Positions 35,685 through 43,805 of a DNA stretch of 64,000 nucleotides are shown in pieces. Under the pieces are notes generated by a model. It worked only from the letters and a program-made list of their open reading frames with translations. It made no database searches and was not told the origin of the DNA. Each line of letters opens with the position of its first letter. The first letter of the stretch is position 1. Where the stretch lies: contig NZ_JAELVH010000051.1 of NCBI RefSeq assembly GCF_019399235.1, positions 1 to 64,000 on the forward strand, written 5' to 3'. This DNA is from Streptomyces poriferorum (GTDB lineage: Bacteria; Actinomycetota; Actinomycetes; Streptomycetales; Streptomycetaceae). The position numbers and the translations under genes are program-made.

Positions 35685-37432
35685 CTGCGTCCCGCGGTGC
35701 TGCTGTGGTCGCTGCCGCCGCGTCCGCCGCTGTCCAGCGTGCGCAGGCCGAGCGTCTGGGTGGGGTCGCCGGTGTGGGCGACGTCGTCCGCCCGGTCGGG
35801 GCCGTCCGTCTCCGCGTCGCCTTGGCCGTCGCGGCCGTCCGGGGGTGCGGGCCGGCTGCGGCCCCGGCGTTTGGCCGCCTTCCGGCGGGCCCGGCGCTCC
35901 AGGCGTCCGTAGCCGGGGTGGAGCAGGGTGCCGAGGACGGAGCCGCCCGCGGCGCCGATGATCTCGCGGATGCGCTCCAGGTCGCTGCGGTGCACCTCAC
36001 GCGGGTCGCAGACCACCACGACGCCCTCGACGCGGTCGATGAGGGCGACGGCGTCGGCGTACGAGAGCACGGGCGGCGCGAGCACGATGACGACCGCTCC
36101 CGGCCGTCCGCCCTCGGCGAGGATCCGGCTGACGGGCGCGGAGGTCAGGGCGCGCGGCACGTTGTCCGTACGGCGGCCGGCGATGAGCGTGAAGGCCCCC
36201 GATCCGGGCACGTCCACGTTGGTGCGGCTGTCCGAGGGCCAGCCGCGCCCGTCGCGTTCGGCTGCCCAGCTGGGCCGGCCGGCGCGTCCCACCGCGCCGA
36301 GCGCCCCGGCCAGGGACGGGGCCCTCAGATCGGCCTCGACGAGCAGGACGTCGCGCCCCATCTCGGCGAAGGCGGCCGCGAGGTTGGCCGCCGCGGCCGT
36401 CGCCATGTCGTTGTCGCCGCGGGGCGCCGTGACGAGGATCCGGCGGCGTTCGGTGAACGAGGGGTCGTAGGCGAGCCGGAAGGCCACCGCCCGGTACTCC
36501 TCGGCGAGTCTGCTGCCACCGCGTCCGATGGCGAGCAGTGGTCCGGCCGCGGCACGCTCCCTGGGCAGTGTGCCGAGCAGCGGGGCGCCGAGCGAGCGGA
36601 CGAGTTCCCTGGTGGAGCGTACGGCGGGGTCGAAGACGAGCCGTACCCAGGAAAGCAGCAGGCCGAGCGCGAGTCCGACGACGCCACCGAGCCCGAGAAG
36701 CAGCGGCAGCCCGGCACCGCTGGGCTTCTCGGGCGCGACGGGCTTCTTGTTGAGATAGCCGGGTGTGGTGTCCAGGGCCCGCAACTCCGAGATCTTCTGG
36801 CTCAGTTCGGAGATGGAGACGATGAGGTTGGCCCGCGCGCTGGTGACGTCGTTGCCCACCGTGCCGGTCTCCTGCTCGGCGAGTCTGTCGCGCTGTTCGG
36901 TGAGCGGCTTCAGCTGGGCGCGATAGCCGTCGACCATGTTGTCGATGCTGTTCTCGGTGCGTTCCCGCCGTATCTCCAGGTAGGCCTCGGCGAGTGCCTG
37001 GGCGCGGGCCTTCGCCTCTTCGGGGGTGCGGCCGGTGTAGGAGAACCTGAGGACGAGCGTGTTGGGCGGATTGGTGACCTGGAGCCCGGCCAGCAGCGTC
37101 CCCACGTCCACGGCGTCGCCGGTCTTGGTCAGTGAGCCGACGGCGACGGTGCCGACCGCGTCGCTGACCGCGGTCTGGCGCTCGGAGCCGATGTTGATGC
37201 CCTTGTCGGCCGAGGCGCCTGCGGCGAAGGGGTCGGACGTGGCGGAGCGTACGGACACCTCACCGGTGGAGGTGTAGGTGTCCTCGCCGCCCAGGGCCAG
37301 CCAGCCGGCGCCGAGCAGTCCGACGACGACACCGCACGCGAGCAGGGTGCGGTAGCGCAGGAGCTGGCGGAACTGGTCCCTCAGCAGCGCGGGTTCGTCC
37401 TGGTCCTCCAGGGCGCGGATCGGGTGGGTCAT
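35681..37432 (-). CDS. Polysaccharide co-polymerase: Wzz domain fused to BY-kinase-like domain with degenerate P-loop
   Basis: 583 residues. A Wzz-type domain with two membrane helices (about 30-50 and 248-270) flanks an extracytoplasmic coiled-coil region (about 150-235). The cytosolic part (about 290-500) has the fold of bacterial tyrosine kinases, but the phosphate loop reads APRGDNDMATAAAANLA, without the GKS/T of a Walker A; the A' motif is VLLVEADLRAP and the Walker B is VVIVLAPPVLS, lacking the usual Asp. The C-terminus is basic, then acidic, with no Tyr cluster. It likely sets chain length without kinase activity. It overlaps the flippase gene and the upstream glycosyltransferase by 4 bases. 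Confidence 0.88.
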   Translation of the reverse strand: MTHPIRALEDQDEPALLRDQFRQLLRYRTLLACGVVVGLLGAGWLALGGEDTYTSTGEVSVRSATSDPFAAGASADKGINIGSERQTAVSDAVGTVAVGSLTKTGDAVDVGTLLAGLQVTNPPNTLVLRFSYTGRTPEEAKARAQALAEAYLEIRRERTENSIDNMVDGYRAQLKPLTEQRDRLAEQETGTVGNDVTSARANLIVSISELSQKISELRALDTTPGYLNKKPVAPEKPSGAGLPLLLGLGGVVGLALGLLLSWVRLVFDPAVRSTRELVRSLGAPLLGTLPRERAAAGPLLAIGRGGSRLAEEYRAVAFRLAYDPSFTERRRILVTAPRGDNDMATAAAANLAAAFAEMGRDVLLVEADLRAPSLAGALGAVGRAGRPSWAAERDGRGWPSDSRTNVDVPGSGAFTLIAGRRTDNVPRALTSAPVSRILAEGGRPGAVVIVLAPPVLSYADAVALIDRVEGVVVVCDPREVHRSDLERIREIIGAAGGSVLGTLLHPGYGRLERRARRKAAKRRGRSRPAPPDGRDGQGDAETDGPDRADDVAHTGDPTQTLGLRTLDSGGRGGSDHSSTAGRR

Positions 37433-38691
37433 CGGCGGTCTCTCCCTTCGGCGTCCTGAAGGACCTCGGTGATCAGTGCGTCGAAGCGGGCAAGACCGGC
37501 TTCCCTGCCGAGATGGCGGGCCACGTACCGCGGCCCGTTGGAGCCGAGTTCGTCGGCGGCGGAGGGTTCCTCGACGAGTTTGCGGACCGCCGCGAGCACC
37601 GCGGCCGGGTCCTCCGGTGCGACGAGGAGTCCGGCGCCCGAGCGCTGCACCTCCTGGGCCGTGCCGCCCCCGTCGGCCACGGAGGCGACGACGGGGCGGC
37701 CCGAGACGAAGTACGAGGTGAGTTTGGAGGGCACGCTCATGTCGAGCACGGACGCGCGCTGGGTCACGGCGAGGACGTCGGCGGCGGCCAGGACGTCGGT
37801 GAACTCGTCCGCACCGGCCGGCGGCAGGAAGTCGAGGTTGGGCAGGCCGGACGCACGGGCCAGCAGGGCGTCGCGCTGATTGCCGTCCCCCATCAGGACG
37901 ATGCGTATCTCCGGAGCGAGCCGCGCCGCGTCGACGAGGACCTCCAGCCCCTGTTTCAGCCCCATGTTGCCGGAGTGCAGCACCACGGGCGTGCCCTCGC
38001 GCCAGCCGAGGCGGGCCCTGGTCCTGGCACGGTCCGCCGAAGGGGCCTGTACGTGGGTCCAGTTGGGAACCAGCCGGATGCGTTCCGGGGCCACTCCGTA
38101 GGCGGTGACCCGGGGGACGAAGCTCTCGTGGATGACTCCGACCAGCGTGGCGGCCCCCAGCGCGTAACGCTCGGCCCGTGACGCCAGGGCGGCTGCCCTG
38201 CCCCCGCCCCGGATGCCGCTCTGGGCTGCGGCGGCGCCCATCAGGTCCTGCACGACGGGTATGTACGGGATGCCGTGGCGGCGGGCCAGCCGGGCGCCGA
38301 TGACGCCGCCGGCCAGGCTGGGAAGCTGGGCGATCACCGCGTCGGGCCGCAGCGCGGGCGGGGCGGCGAGACCGTGCGCGAGCACGCTCGCTTCGAAGGC
38401 GGCTCTGCGCAGGGCGCTCTGACGGGGCGGCACATAGTGTCTTCGCCGGTGGACGGTGACACCCGCGCGCTGCTCATCGGTCCGCCACACCCCCCGGTAG
38501 GCCTCCTCCGTCCGCCAGGACGGGTAGTGCGGCATACCGGTCAGCACATGGGTGTCGGCCCCGGAACGGGCCCAGTGCTCGGCAAGCTGGGCGGCGTACG
38601 GACCGATGCCGGTGAGCTCGGGCGCGTAGTTCGTGGAGACCACCAGCAGACGGCGGCCGTCGAGCGGCTTGCGGTGCTCTTCTTCTGTCAT
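37429..38691 (-). CDS. Glycosyltransferase family 4 (WcaI/WbuB-like)
   Basis: 420 residues, GT-B fold. The start LLVVSTNYAPELTGIGPYAAQLAEHW and GMPHYPSWRTEEAYRG match the WcaI/WbuB group that adds sugars to colanic-type polymers. The donor half has VVLHSGNMGLKQGLEVLVDAA and the C-terminal SVPSKLTSYFVSGRPVVASV. ATG 38691 is used; a TTG start at 38733 in the same frame adds 14 residues. Its stop overlaps the start of the Wzz-like gene by 4 bases, so this gene, the co-polymerase and the flippase form a three-gene coupled operon. Confidence 0.9.
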   Translation of the reverse strand: MTEEEHRKPLDGRRLLVVSTNYAPELTGIGPYAAQLAEHWARSGADTHVLTGMPHYPSWRTEEAYRGVWRTDEQRAGVTVHRRRHYVPPRQSALRRAAFEASVLAHGLAAPPALRPDAVIAQLPSLAGGVIGARLARRHGIPYIPVVQDLMGAAAAQSGIRGGGRAAALASRAERYALGAATLVGVIHESFVPRVTAYGVAPERIRLVPNWTHVQAPSADRARTRARLGWREGTPVVLHSGNMGLKQGLEVLVDAARLAPEIRIVLMGDGNQRDALLARASGLPNLDFLPPAGADEFTDVLAAADVLAVTQRASVLDMSVPSKLTSYFVSGRPVVASVADGGGTAQEVQRSGAGLLVAPEDPAAVLAAVRKLVEEPSAADELGSNGPRYVARHLGREAGLARFDALITEVLQDAEGRDRR

Positions 38692-38905
38692 CGGACGATC
38701 GCCTTCCCCCCGGAGCCACCTGTGTTCCCCCAAGGAACAGCCCCAAAAGTGAGCTTATCCGTTCACGAGATGCGCAAGTGGTCTTCACAGTAAGGTCGTT
38801 GCACCATCAACACCGATACCGATATCCCACCGGACCGGATGCCATGTCCGGACACCAGCCGATGGGACACGGACATCACGTTCACACCGTGGGGGGAGAG
38901 AACGG

Positions 38906-39352
38906 ATGGTGCACAGGGTCGGCTACGCGCCGGGGGTCTACGACCTGTTCCACATAGGTCACCTCAACATCCTGCGGCATGCCCGCAGTCAGTGCGACTA
39001 CCTGGTGGCGGGGGTCGTCTCGGACGAGATGGCGGCGCTCGCCAAGGGGCACAAGCCGGTCATACCGCTGCCGGAACGGCTGGAGATCGTGCGGAGCGTG
39101 CGGTACGTGGACGCCGCCTTCGTCGAGACCGTCCCGGACAAGGTCGAGACCTGGCAACAGGTCAGGTTCGACGTCATCTTCAAGGGAGACGACTGGCGCG
39201 ACACGGAGAAGGGCAAAAGGCTGGAACGCGACTTCGCCGAGGTCGGTGTGGAGGTCGTCTACTTCCCGTACACCGTCCACACGTCCAGCACCCAGCTGCG
39301 CCGGGCGCTGGACACGCTCGTCAGTCTGCCCGGAGCGCTCTCAGCTCCCTGA
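38906..39352 (+). CDS. Cytidylyltransferase-like protein (TagD / glycerol-3-phosphate cytidylyltransferase family)
   Basis: 148 residues. GVYDLFHIGHLNIL carries the HxGH nucleotidyltransferase signature, then VIPLPERLEIV, KGDDWR, and HTSSTQLRR at the end, which is the family C-terminal motif. Relatives make CDP-glycerol, CDP-ethanolamine or similar alcohols. It is next to a CDP-alcohol phosphotransferase, so the two probably form a donor-making and donor-using pair. ATG 38906 follows GGGGGGAGAG. The 3' end overlaps the convergent phosphotransferase by 32 bases. The substrate is not determinable here. Confidence 0.86.
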   Translation: MVHRVGYAPGVYDLFHIGHLNILRHARSQCDYLVAGVVSDEMAALAKGHKPVIPLPERLEIVRSVRYVDAAFVETVPDKVETWQQVRFDVIFKGDDWRDTEKGKRLERDFAEVGVEVVYFPYTVHTSSTQLRRALDTLVSLPGALSAP

Positions 39353-40052
39353 ACCACTTGCCGAGGAACGCCACGAGGAACAGCGCGTGCACGGCGGCGA
39401 GTACGGCGTATCCGGTCCGGAACGCCGTCTCGTCGCCGAGCAGCAGGAACACCAGGCAGAACACGCCGTAGTCGGCCGGCAGCAGCGCTACCGCGCGCAG
39501 CCGGGAGACCGGCCCGGCCGGCGCTCCTCCGGAAGGCGCCGAACGGGCGGCGGACTTGCCCAGCTGCTCACGCAGCAGCCCGGCGCAGAACGTGAGCACC
39601 GCGACGAACAGGAAGCCGAGCGGCAGCAGCAGCCAGGCGTCGGAGCCGAGACCGAAGTAGCGGTGGAACGAGATCAGTACGGCGGTGTGGACGAGGATCA
39701 TCTTCGCGCAGTCGACGACATGGTCGAGCCATTCGCCGTCGGGGCCGCCGCGGCCGGTCAGCCGGGCGAGCTGGCCGTCGGCCGAGTCGAGGGCGAACCC
39801 CACGGCGAGCCCCAGGTAGACCAGGACCGCCGGCCCCCAGGCGGGGCGTGTCAGAGCCACCGCCGCAAGGGCGGAAAAGGTGAACGCCGCACTCAGCAGA
39901 GTGACCTGATTGGGTGTCATACCGATTCGGTACGCAGCCGCCGCGAAGACCCGGCCGGCCGGCCGGTTCACGTACCGGGAGTAGAGCGACACCCCCTTGG
40001 CCGACTTCTGTGCCCCGCGCAGTTCACGCAGCACCGTGCCCGTGCTTTCCAT
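39321..40052 (-). CDS. CDP-alcohol phosphatidyltransferase family membrane protein
   Basis: 243 residues with about six membrane helices. The catalytic motif is complete: DSADGQLARLTGRGGPDGEW followed by LDHVVD, i.e. D-x2-DG-x2-AR-x8-G-x3-D-x3-D (about residues 85-110). It transfers a phospho-alcohol from a CDP-linked donor to an acceptor alcohol. The ATG at 40052 has GGGGGG upstream; the longer frame to 40301 runs through a large palindrome and is not used. The neighbouring cytidylyltransferase suggests a dedicated phosphodiester decoration of a lipid or polymer; substrate unknown. Confidence 0.88.
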   Translation of the reverse strand: MESTGTVLRELRGAQKSAKGVSLYSRYVNRPAGRVFAAAAYRIGMTPNQVTLLSAAFTFSALAAVALTRPAWGPAVLVYLGLAVGFALDSADGQLARLTGRGGPDGEWLDHVVDCAKMILVHTAVLISFHRYFGLGSDAWLLLPLGFLFVAVLTFCAGLLREQLGKSAARSAPSGGAPAGPVSRLRAVALLPADYGVFCLVFLLLGDETAFRTGYAVLAAVHALFLVAFLGKWFRELRALRAD

Positions 40053-40107
40053 ACGCCCCCCAGCGTGTCGCGCCGATCCCACTGCCGCGGCGGCATCTCG
40101 GATACCC

Positions 40108-40169
40108 AGGGCCTTTCGTCTGGATCGTGCCGGGCCCGTGGGCCCGGCACGATCCAGACGAAAGGCCCT
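40108..40169. repeat. Long perfect inverted repeat (probable terminator), 30-bp arms
   Basis: Two 30-base arms are exactly complementary with only a 2-base centre (GT at 40138-40139). The left arm begins AGGGCCTTTCGTCTGGATCG and the right ends in the complement. It lies between the RNase HI gene and the phosphotransferase gene, both on the minus strand, starting 92 bases beyond the RNase HI stop. Similar GATCCAGACGAAAGGCCC hairpins occur near gene ends in Streptomyces in my recollection. Confidence 0.85.
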
Positions 40170-40260
40170 CGCCGCCGGAGCCGCATCATGGCACGCGTGC
40201 CCCCTCGCGGGGGCGGGATCTCCGGGACCCGGCCGGGAAGGGCGTCCAGCCGGATGCCCG

Positions 40261-40947
40261 TCAGGCGGTGGCGGTCCGGCACTCCGGGTGGCCCCAGCCA
40301 TGGTCGTTCTTGGCGATCATGTCCTTGGCCGCGTACGGCTTTCCGCAGTGGCACCGCCCGGAGAACTTGGCGCGGATGGTCGCTCCGGCCCGGGCCGCAC
40401 TCCCCGCCTTCTTCGTCGCGGCGCCGGTCCGCCTCCCTTCGGTGGCACGGGAGGGTGCGGGAACCGGCAGGTCCGCGGAGCCCTGCGAGGTGCCCGCCGC
40501 GCGCTGCGCGACGGCCACTTCGCTGGCGGCCTGGTCGGCCAGGGCGTTCAGCGGGTCACCGTCCACCTGGTGGGCCGGCACGTAGACGAACTCCACGGCC
40601 CGGCCGGTCAGCAGGGAGTCGATGCGGGCCACCAGGTCACGGTTGGCGACGGGCTTGCCGGCCGAGGTCTTCCAGCCGTTGCGCTTCCAGCCCGGCAGCC
40701 ACCTGGTCACGGCGTTCATCGCGTACTGCGAGTCCATCCGGACTTCGAGCGCGACGGCCGGGTCGAGTGACTCCAGCAGTTCCTGCAGGGCGGTGAGCTC
40801 GGCGACGTTGTTCGTGGCGGTGCCCAGCGGACCGGCCTCCCACCGCAGCGGCCTGCCCGCCGCGTCGGCCACCACATAGGCCCAGGCGGCCGGCCCCGGA
40901 TTACCCTTCGACGCCCCGTCACACGCGGCGATCATGCGCTCGTTCAT
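40261..40947 (-). CDS. rnhA: Ribonuclease HI with C-terminal zinc-ribbon-like tail
   Basis: Degrades RNA in RNA-DNA hybrids. The 228-residue protein has the RNase H fold from about residue 5 to 140: first Asp in CDGASKGNPGPAAW, Glu in NNVAELTAL, second Asp in RMDSQYAM, last Asp in DPLNALADQAA. A C-terminal extension ends in FSGRCHCGKPYAAKDMIA and WGHPECR, a cluster of three cysteines and three histidines that looks like a small zinc ribbon. The start is ATG 40947 (ATG 40959 also possible). It is followed by the long palindrome at 40108. Confidence 0.88.
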   Translation of the reverse strand: MNERMIAACDGASKGNPGPAAWAYVVADAAGRPLRWEAGPLGTATNNVAELTALQELLESLDPAVALEVRMDSQYAMNAVTRWLPGWKRNGWKTSAGKPVANRDLVARIDSLLTGRAVEFVYVPAHQVDGDPLNALADQAASEVAVAQRAAGTSQGSADLPVPAPSRATEGRRTGAATKKAGSAARAGATIRAKFSGRCHCGKPYAAKDMIAKNDHGWGHPECRTATA

Positions 40948-41138
40948 ACCCCTGATCATGCCAGCGTCCGGAGGCCCGGATCACGCCGGTTCCGCTCCCG
41001 GTGCCCGCGTCGCGTCGCCACGGCGTCACACCCGACCCACCTGCCGCTCTCACCGTACGTGACGCTTCGGGGTGCGCTGCTCACGCGGCGCTGCTTCTCT
41101 GAGGGGGCCCGCTCTTCCCTACCGTTCAAGGAGCGACG

Positions 41139-41321
41139 ATGAGCGTTGCAGGAGAAACCGGCCGAGCCCAGCAGATGCGCGAGAAGGCCAGGCACATGAC
41201 CGAGGCCGCGGAGCGCACGAGCGATCCGGAGCAGCGGCGCCGGCTCCAGGAGAAGGCCCGGAAGCTGCAGGAGCAGAGCGAGCAGCAGGGCGTCCGGAGC
41301 GGCAGCGAACGCCCCGTGTGA
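41139..41321 (+). CDS. Small DUF6381-type helical protein
   Basis: A 60-residue, highly charged helix-rich protein starting MSVAGETGRAQQMREKARHM, with Glu, Lys, Arg and Gln throughout and no hydrophobic segment. It resembles the DUF6381 family of small Streptomyces proteins of unknown function. The ATG at 41139 has CAAGGAG just upstream (bases 41129-41135). Such proteins are probably cytosolic and helical; partner unknown. Confidence 0.7.
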   Translation: MSVAGETGRAQQMREKARHMTEAAERTSDPEQRRRLQEKARKLQEQSEQQGVRSGSERPV

Positions 41322-41511
41322 CCACCGCCCACGCGGACGACGGGCTGCCACCCTTCCATGAGGGGGTGGCAGCCCATCGGCGTGCCTGCGCCGCGCGTAC
41401 GCCTGCCCCCGGGCAGCGGAGGCCCACCCGGAGGTGGTTGATCACCGCTCCCTACGATGGGACCTCACCGAGGACGTCACATCGTCGTCACACAGGAGCG
41501 AGGGGCCTTGC

Positions 41512-42246
41512 ATGAGCCGTCAGCCGGTCACCGTTGTCACCGGTGGCAGTCGCGGGATCGGAGCCGCCGTCTGCGTACGGCTGGCGGCCGACGGTCATCA
41601 CGTCGCCCTGGGCTACCGCTCCGACGCGGCAGCGGCCGAGGCCGTCGCGGTGGCCGTACGGGAGGTGGGCCGGCGCTGCGTCACGGTGCGGATGGACACG
41701 ACCGACGAGGCCGGCGTCGACCTGCTCTTCGACACCGCGGCGGCTGAACTCGGCCCGGTCACGGGTCTGGTCAACAACGCCGGGGTCGGCGGTCCGACGG
41801 GCCCGCTCGCCGATGCCGACGCGGCCGGGCTCCGGCGTGCCCTCGACGTCAACGTCGTCGGTTACCTGCTCTGCGCGCGGCGTGCCGTGCGTGACATGAC
41901 CGGGTCGGGCGGCGGGGCCATCGTGAACATGTCGTCGGCGGCGGCCACGCTCGGCAGTCCGGGCGAGTACATCCACTACGCCGCCGCGAAGGCAGCCGTG
42001 GACACGATGACCATCGGGCTGTCCAAGGAGGTCGCGGCGGCGGGCATCCGCGTCAACGCGGTCGCCCCCGGCATCATCCGCACCGGTTTCCACGCGGACC
42101 CGGAACGCCCCGACAAGGCCGCCGCCGGAATCCCCCTGGGCCGGCCGGGAGAGCCCGAGGAGATCGCCGGCGCCGTCGCGTGGCTGCTCTCGAAGGACGC
42201 CTCGTACGCCACCGGGGCGATCCTGAGGGTGGCGGGCGGTCGCTGA
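41512..42246 (+). CDS. SDR family oxidoreductase
   Basis: A 244-residue short-chain dehydrogenase/reductase. Cofactor motif VVTGGSRGIGAAVC (about 8-20), NNAGVGG (about 87-93), Ser in VNMSSAAATLG, Tyr and Lys in IHYAAAKAAVDTM, then RVNAVAPGIIRT, typical of FabG-like NADP enzymes. The substrate is not predictable. The ATG is at 41512 after AGGAG in CACAGGAGCGAGGGGCC. The short distance (22 bases) to the next gene suggests co-transcription with the HAD-like protein. Confidence 0.92.
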   Translation: MSRQPVTVVTGGSRGIGAAVCVRLAADGHHVALGYRSDAAAAEAVAVAVREVGRRCVTVRMDTTDEAGVDLLFDTAAAELGPVTGLVNNAGVGGPTGPLADADAAGLRRALDVNVVGYLLCARRAVRDMTGSGGGAIVNMSSAAATLGSPGEYIHYAAAKAAVDTMTIGLSKEVAAAGIRVNAVAPGIIRTGFHADPERPDKAAAGIPLGRPGEPEEIAGAVAWLLSKDASYATGAILRVAGGR

Positions 42247-42268
42247 CGCCCGGTTGTACGGTGCGGCG

Positions 42269-42802
42269 GTGACCGGTCCCGGCGGGCTCCCGCTGTTCTT
42301 CCTCGATGTCGACGGCCCCCTCATCCCGTTCGGCCCGCGCGCCGGCGGGCACCCCGTCTTCCCGGGAGCGCCGGGTCCGCCGGAGGCCGGGGCGAATCCG
42401 CTGCTCGACAGGATCGACCCGGCGCTGGGGCCCCGGCTTGCCGCGCTCCGGTGCGAGCTGGTCTGGGCGACGACCTGGGAGGACGAGGCGAACACGGTCG
42501 TCGCACCACGCCTCGGGCTGCCGGAACTGCGCGTGGTCTCCTGGCCCGCTCCTTCGGACGAGGACGAGCGGGGCACACCGGCGGGACTCCACTGGAAGAC
42601 GCGCACGCTCGTCCGCTGGGCCGCGGGGCGCGCCTTCGTGTGGGTGGACGACGAGATCACCGAGCGGGACCGGCGCTGGGTGGCGGCCCACCACGGCGGA
42701 CCGGCCCTGCTCCACCGCGTCGATCCCGGGCTCGGGCTGACCGCGGCCGACCTGCGGCTGCTCGGCGTCTGGCTGCGCAGGGTGCGAGGGCGCACGCTGT
42801 GA
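42269..42802 (+). CDS. HAD-like hydrolase domain protein
   Basis: About 177 residues from GTG 42269 (a TTG at 42254 is also possible). PLFFLDVDGPL is HAD motif I (DxDG), LVWATTWEDEAN is motif II region (Thr), HWKTRTLVRWA supplies the Lys of motif III, and FVWVDDEITE the acidic motif IV. These keep the catalytic Asp, so it may hydrolyse a phosphoester. Substrate unknown. It ends 16 bases before the UbiA gene stop on the other strand. Confidence 0.8.
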   Translation: MTGPGGLPLFFLDVDGPLIPFGPRAGGHPVFPGAPGPPEAGANPLLDRIDPALGPRLAALRCELVWATTWEDEANTVVAPRLGLPELRVVSWPAPSDEDERGTPAGLHWKTRTLVRWAAGRAFVWVDDEITERDRRWVAAHHGGPALLHRVDPGLGLTAADLRLLGVWLRRVRGRTL

Positions 42803-42817
42803 GGCCGTGTGCCCGGG

Positions 42818-43687
42818 TCACACCGGCGCGGTGCCGCGGACCAGCAGGAGCGTCACGTCCGCCGCCGCGACCACGGCAGCCGCGGCGAGCGGTGCCTTGC
42901 GCCAGGTCCGGGCGAGCAGGAGCCCCGCGAGGGCCGCGGGCGCCGCGACGGCGAGTGTGACCGCTCCCCACAGCCCTGCCGGGCCCGCCGGGCCGAGGGC
43001 CAGGACCACGGAGGCCGCCACGAGGGGCACCGGCAGCAGCAGTCCGGTGGTGGTGGGGCCCAACCGGTGCGGAAGCCCGCGCACGCCGCCGCGCAGGTCG
43101 TCCTCGATGTCGGGCAGCACGTCGCCCAGGTGGGCCGCCAGACCCAGCAGGGCGCCCGCGGTCACCGCCCACCACGTCGGACCGGGGCGGCCGGGCAGGG
43201 CCAGCGCGGCCACGGCGGGCAGGGTGCCGAACCCGATGACGTACGGAAGCCAGGACAGGGCTGTGGCCTTCAGCTTCAGGTTGTACGCCCAGGCGGCCGC
43301 CACCGCCGTCAGATGCACCGCGCCGGCGAGCAGGCCGCAGGCCAGGGAGAGCGGAACGCACAGCAGTGCGGCGGTGAACGCCGCCGCCCAGACCGTCCGG
43401 CGGCTCACCGAGCCCTCGGCCACGGGTTTTCCGGTGCGTCCGGCTGCGGCGTCCCGGCGGGCGTCGAACGCGTCGTTGCACCAGCCCACGGAGAGCTGGC
43501 CGCTCAGGACGGCGGCGACGAGGACGGCGCAGCGGACACCGTCGAGCCCTACGCCCACGCCCAGGGCGCCCGCGATGGCGGTCACGGCGACGACCGGCCC
43601 CGGATGGCAGGAGCGGGCCAGCCCCACTGTGCGGCGGAGCGGCAACGTGGTCGGAGCGTAGGCGCGAGAGGGGTCCTGGGTGCCCAT
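42818..43687 (-). CDS. UbiA-family prenyltransferase
   Basis: A 289-residue membrane enzyme that transfers an isoprenyl chain to an aromatic acceptor. Eight or nine helices; the two Asp-rich loops are GWCNDAFDARRDAAAGRTGKP (NDxxDxxxD) and GDVLPDIEDDLRGG (DxxxDxxxD). The start at 43687 (MGTQDPSR) is the nearest to a normal UbiA N-terminus. It is divergent from a type III PKS gene cluster over a 118-base region with inverted repeats, which suggests it prenylates or co-acts on a phenolic product of that cluster. Confidence 0.88.
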   Translation of the reverse strand: MGTQDPSRAYAPTTLPLRRTVGLARSCHPGPVVAVTAIAGALGVGVGLDGVRCAVLVAAVLSGQLSVGWCNDAFDARRDAAAGRTGKPVAEGSVSRRTVWAAAFTAALLCVPLSLACGLLAGAVHLTAVAAAWAYNLKLKATALSWLPYVIGFGTLPAVAALALPGRPGPTWWAVTAGALLGLAAHLGDVLPDIEDDLRGGVRGLPHRLGPTTTGLLLPVPLVAASVVLALGPAGPAGLWGAVTLAVAAPAALAGLLLARTWRKAPLAAAAVVAAADVTLLLVRGTAPV

Positions 43688-43709
43688 CACGTGATCGTAG
43701 GTACTCCGG

Positions 43710-43768
43710 ACACCGCAGACCTGACAGCCGCACGGGTTGTCTGCGGTGTTTTGCCCCTGTTTTGGGGC
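43710..43768. promoter_or_regulatory. Inverted repeats in the divergent UbiA / type III PKS promoter region
   Basis: A perfect 11-base inverted repeat (ACACCGCAGAC at 43710-43720, GTCTGCGGTGT at 43739-43749, 18 bases apart) and a second 6-base one (TGCCCC at 43752, GGGGCA at 43764-43769). They fit operators for a regulator controlling both directions. The regulator is not in the window next to it. Confidence 0.5.
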
Positions 43769-43805
43769 AGGGATGGGCCATGACGCCTGAGAAGCAGGGC
43801 CCGGG

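Noticed and set aside
38400-38905. Possible second gene before the cytidylyltransferase
   Set aside because: The region is the promoter plus 5' part of the divergent glycosyltransferase; no frame with good codon usage is seen.
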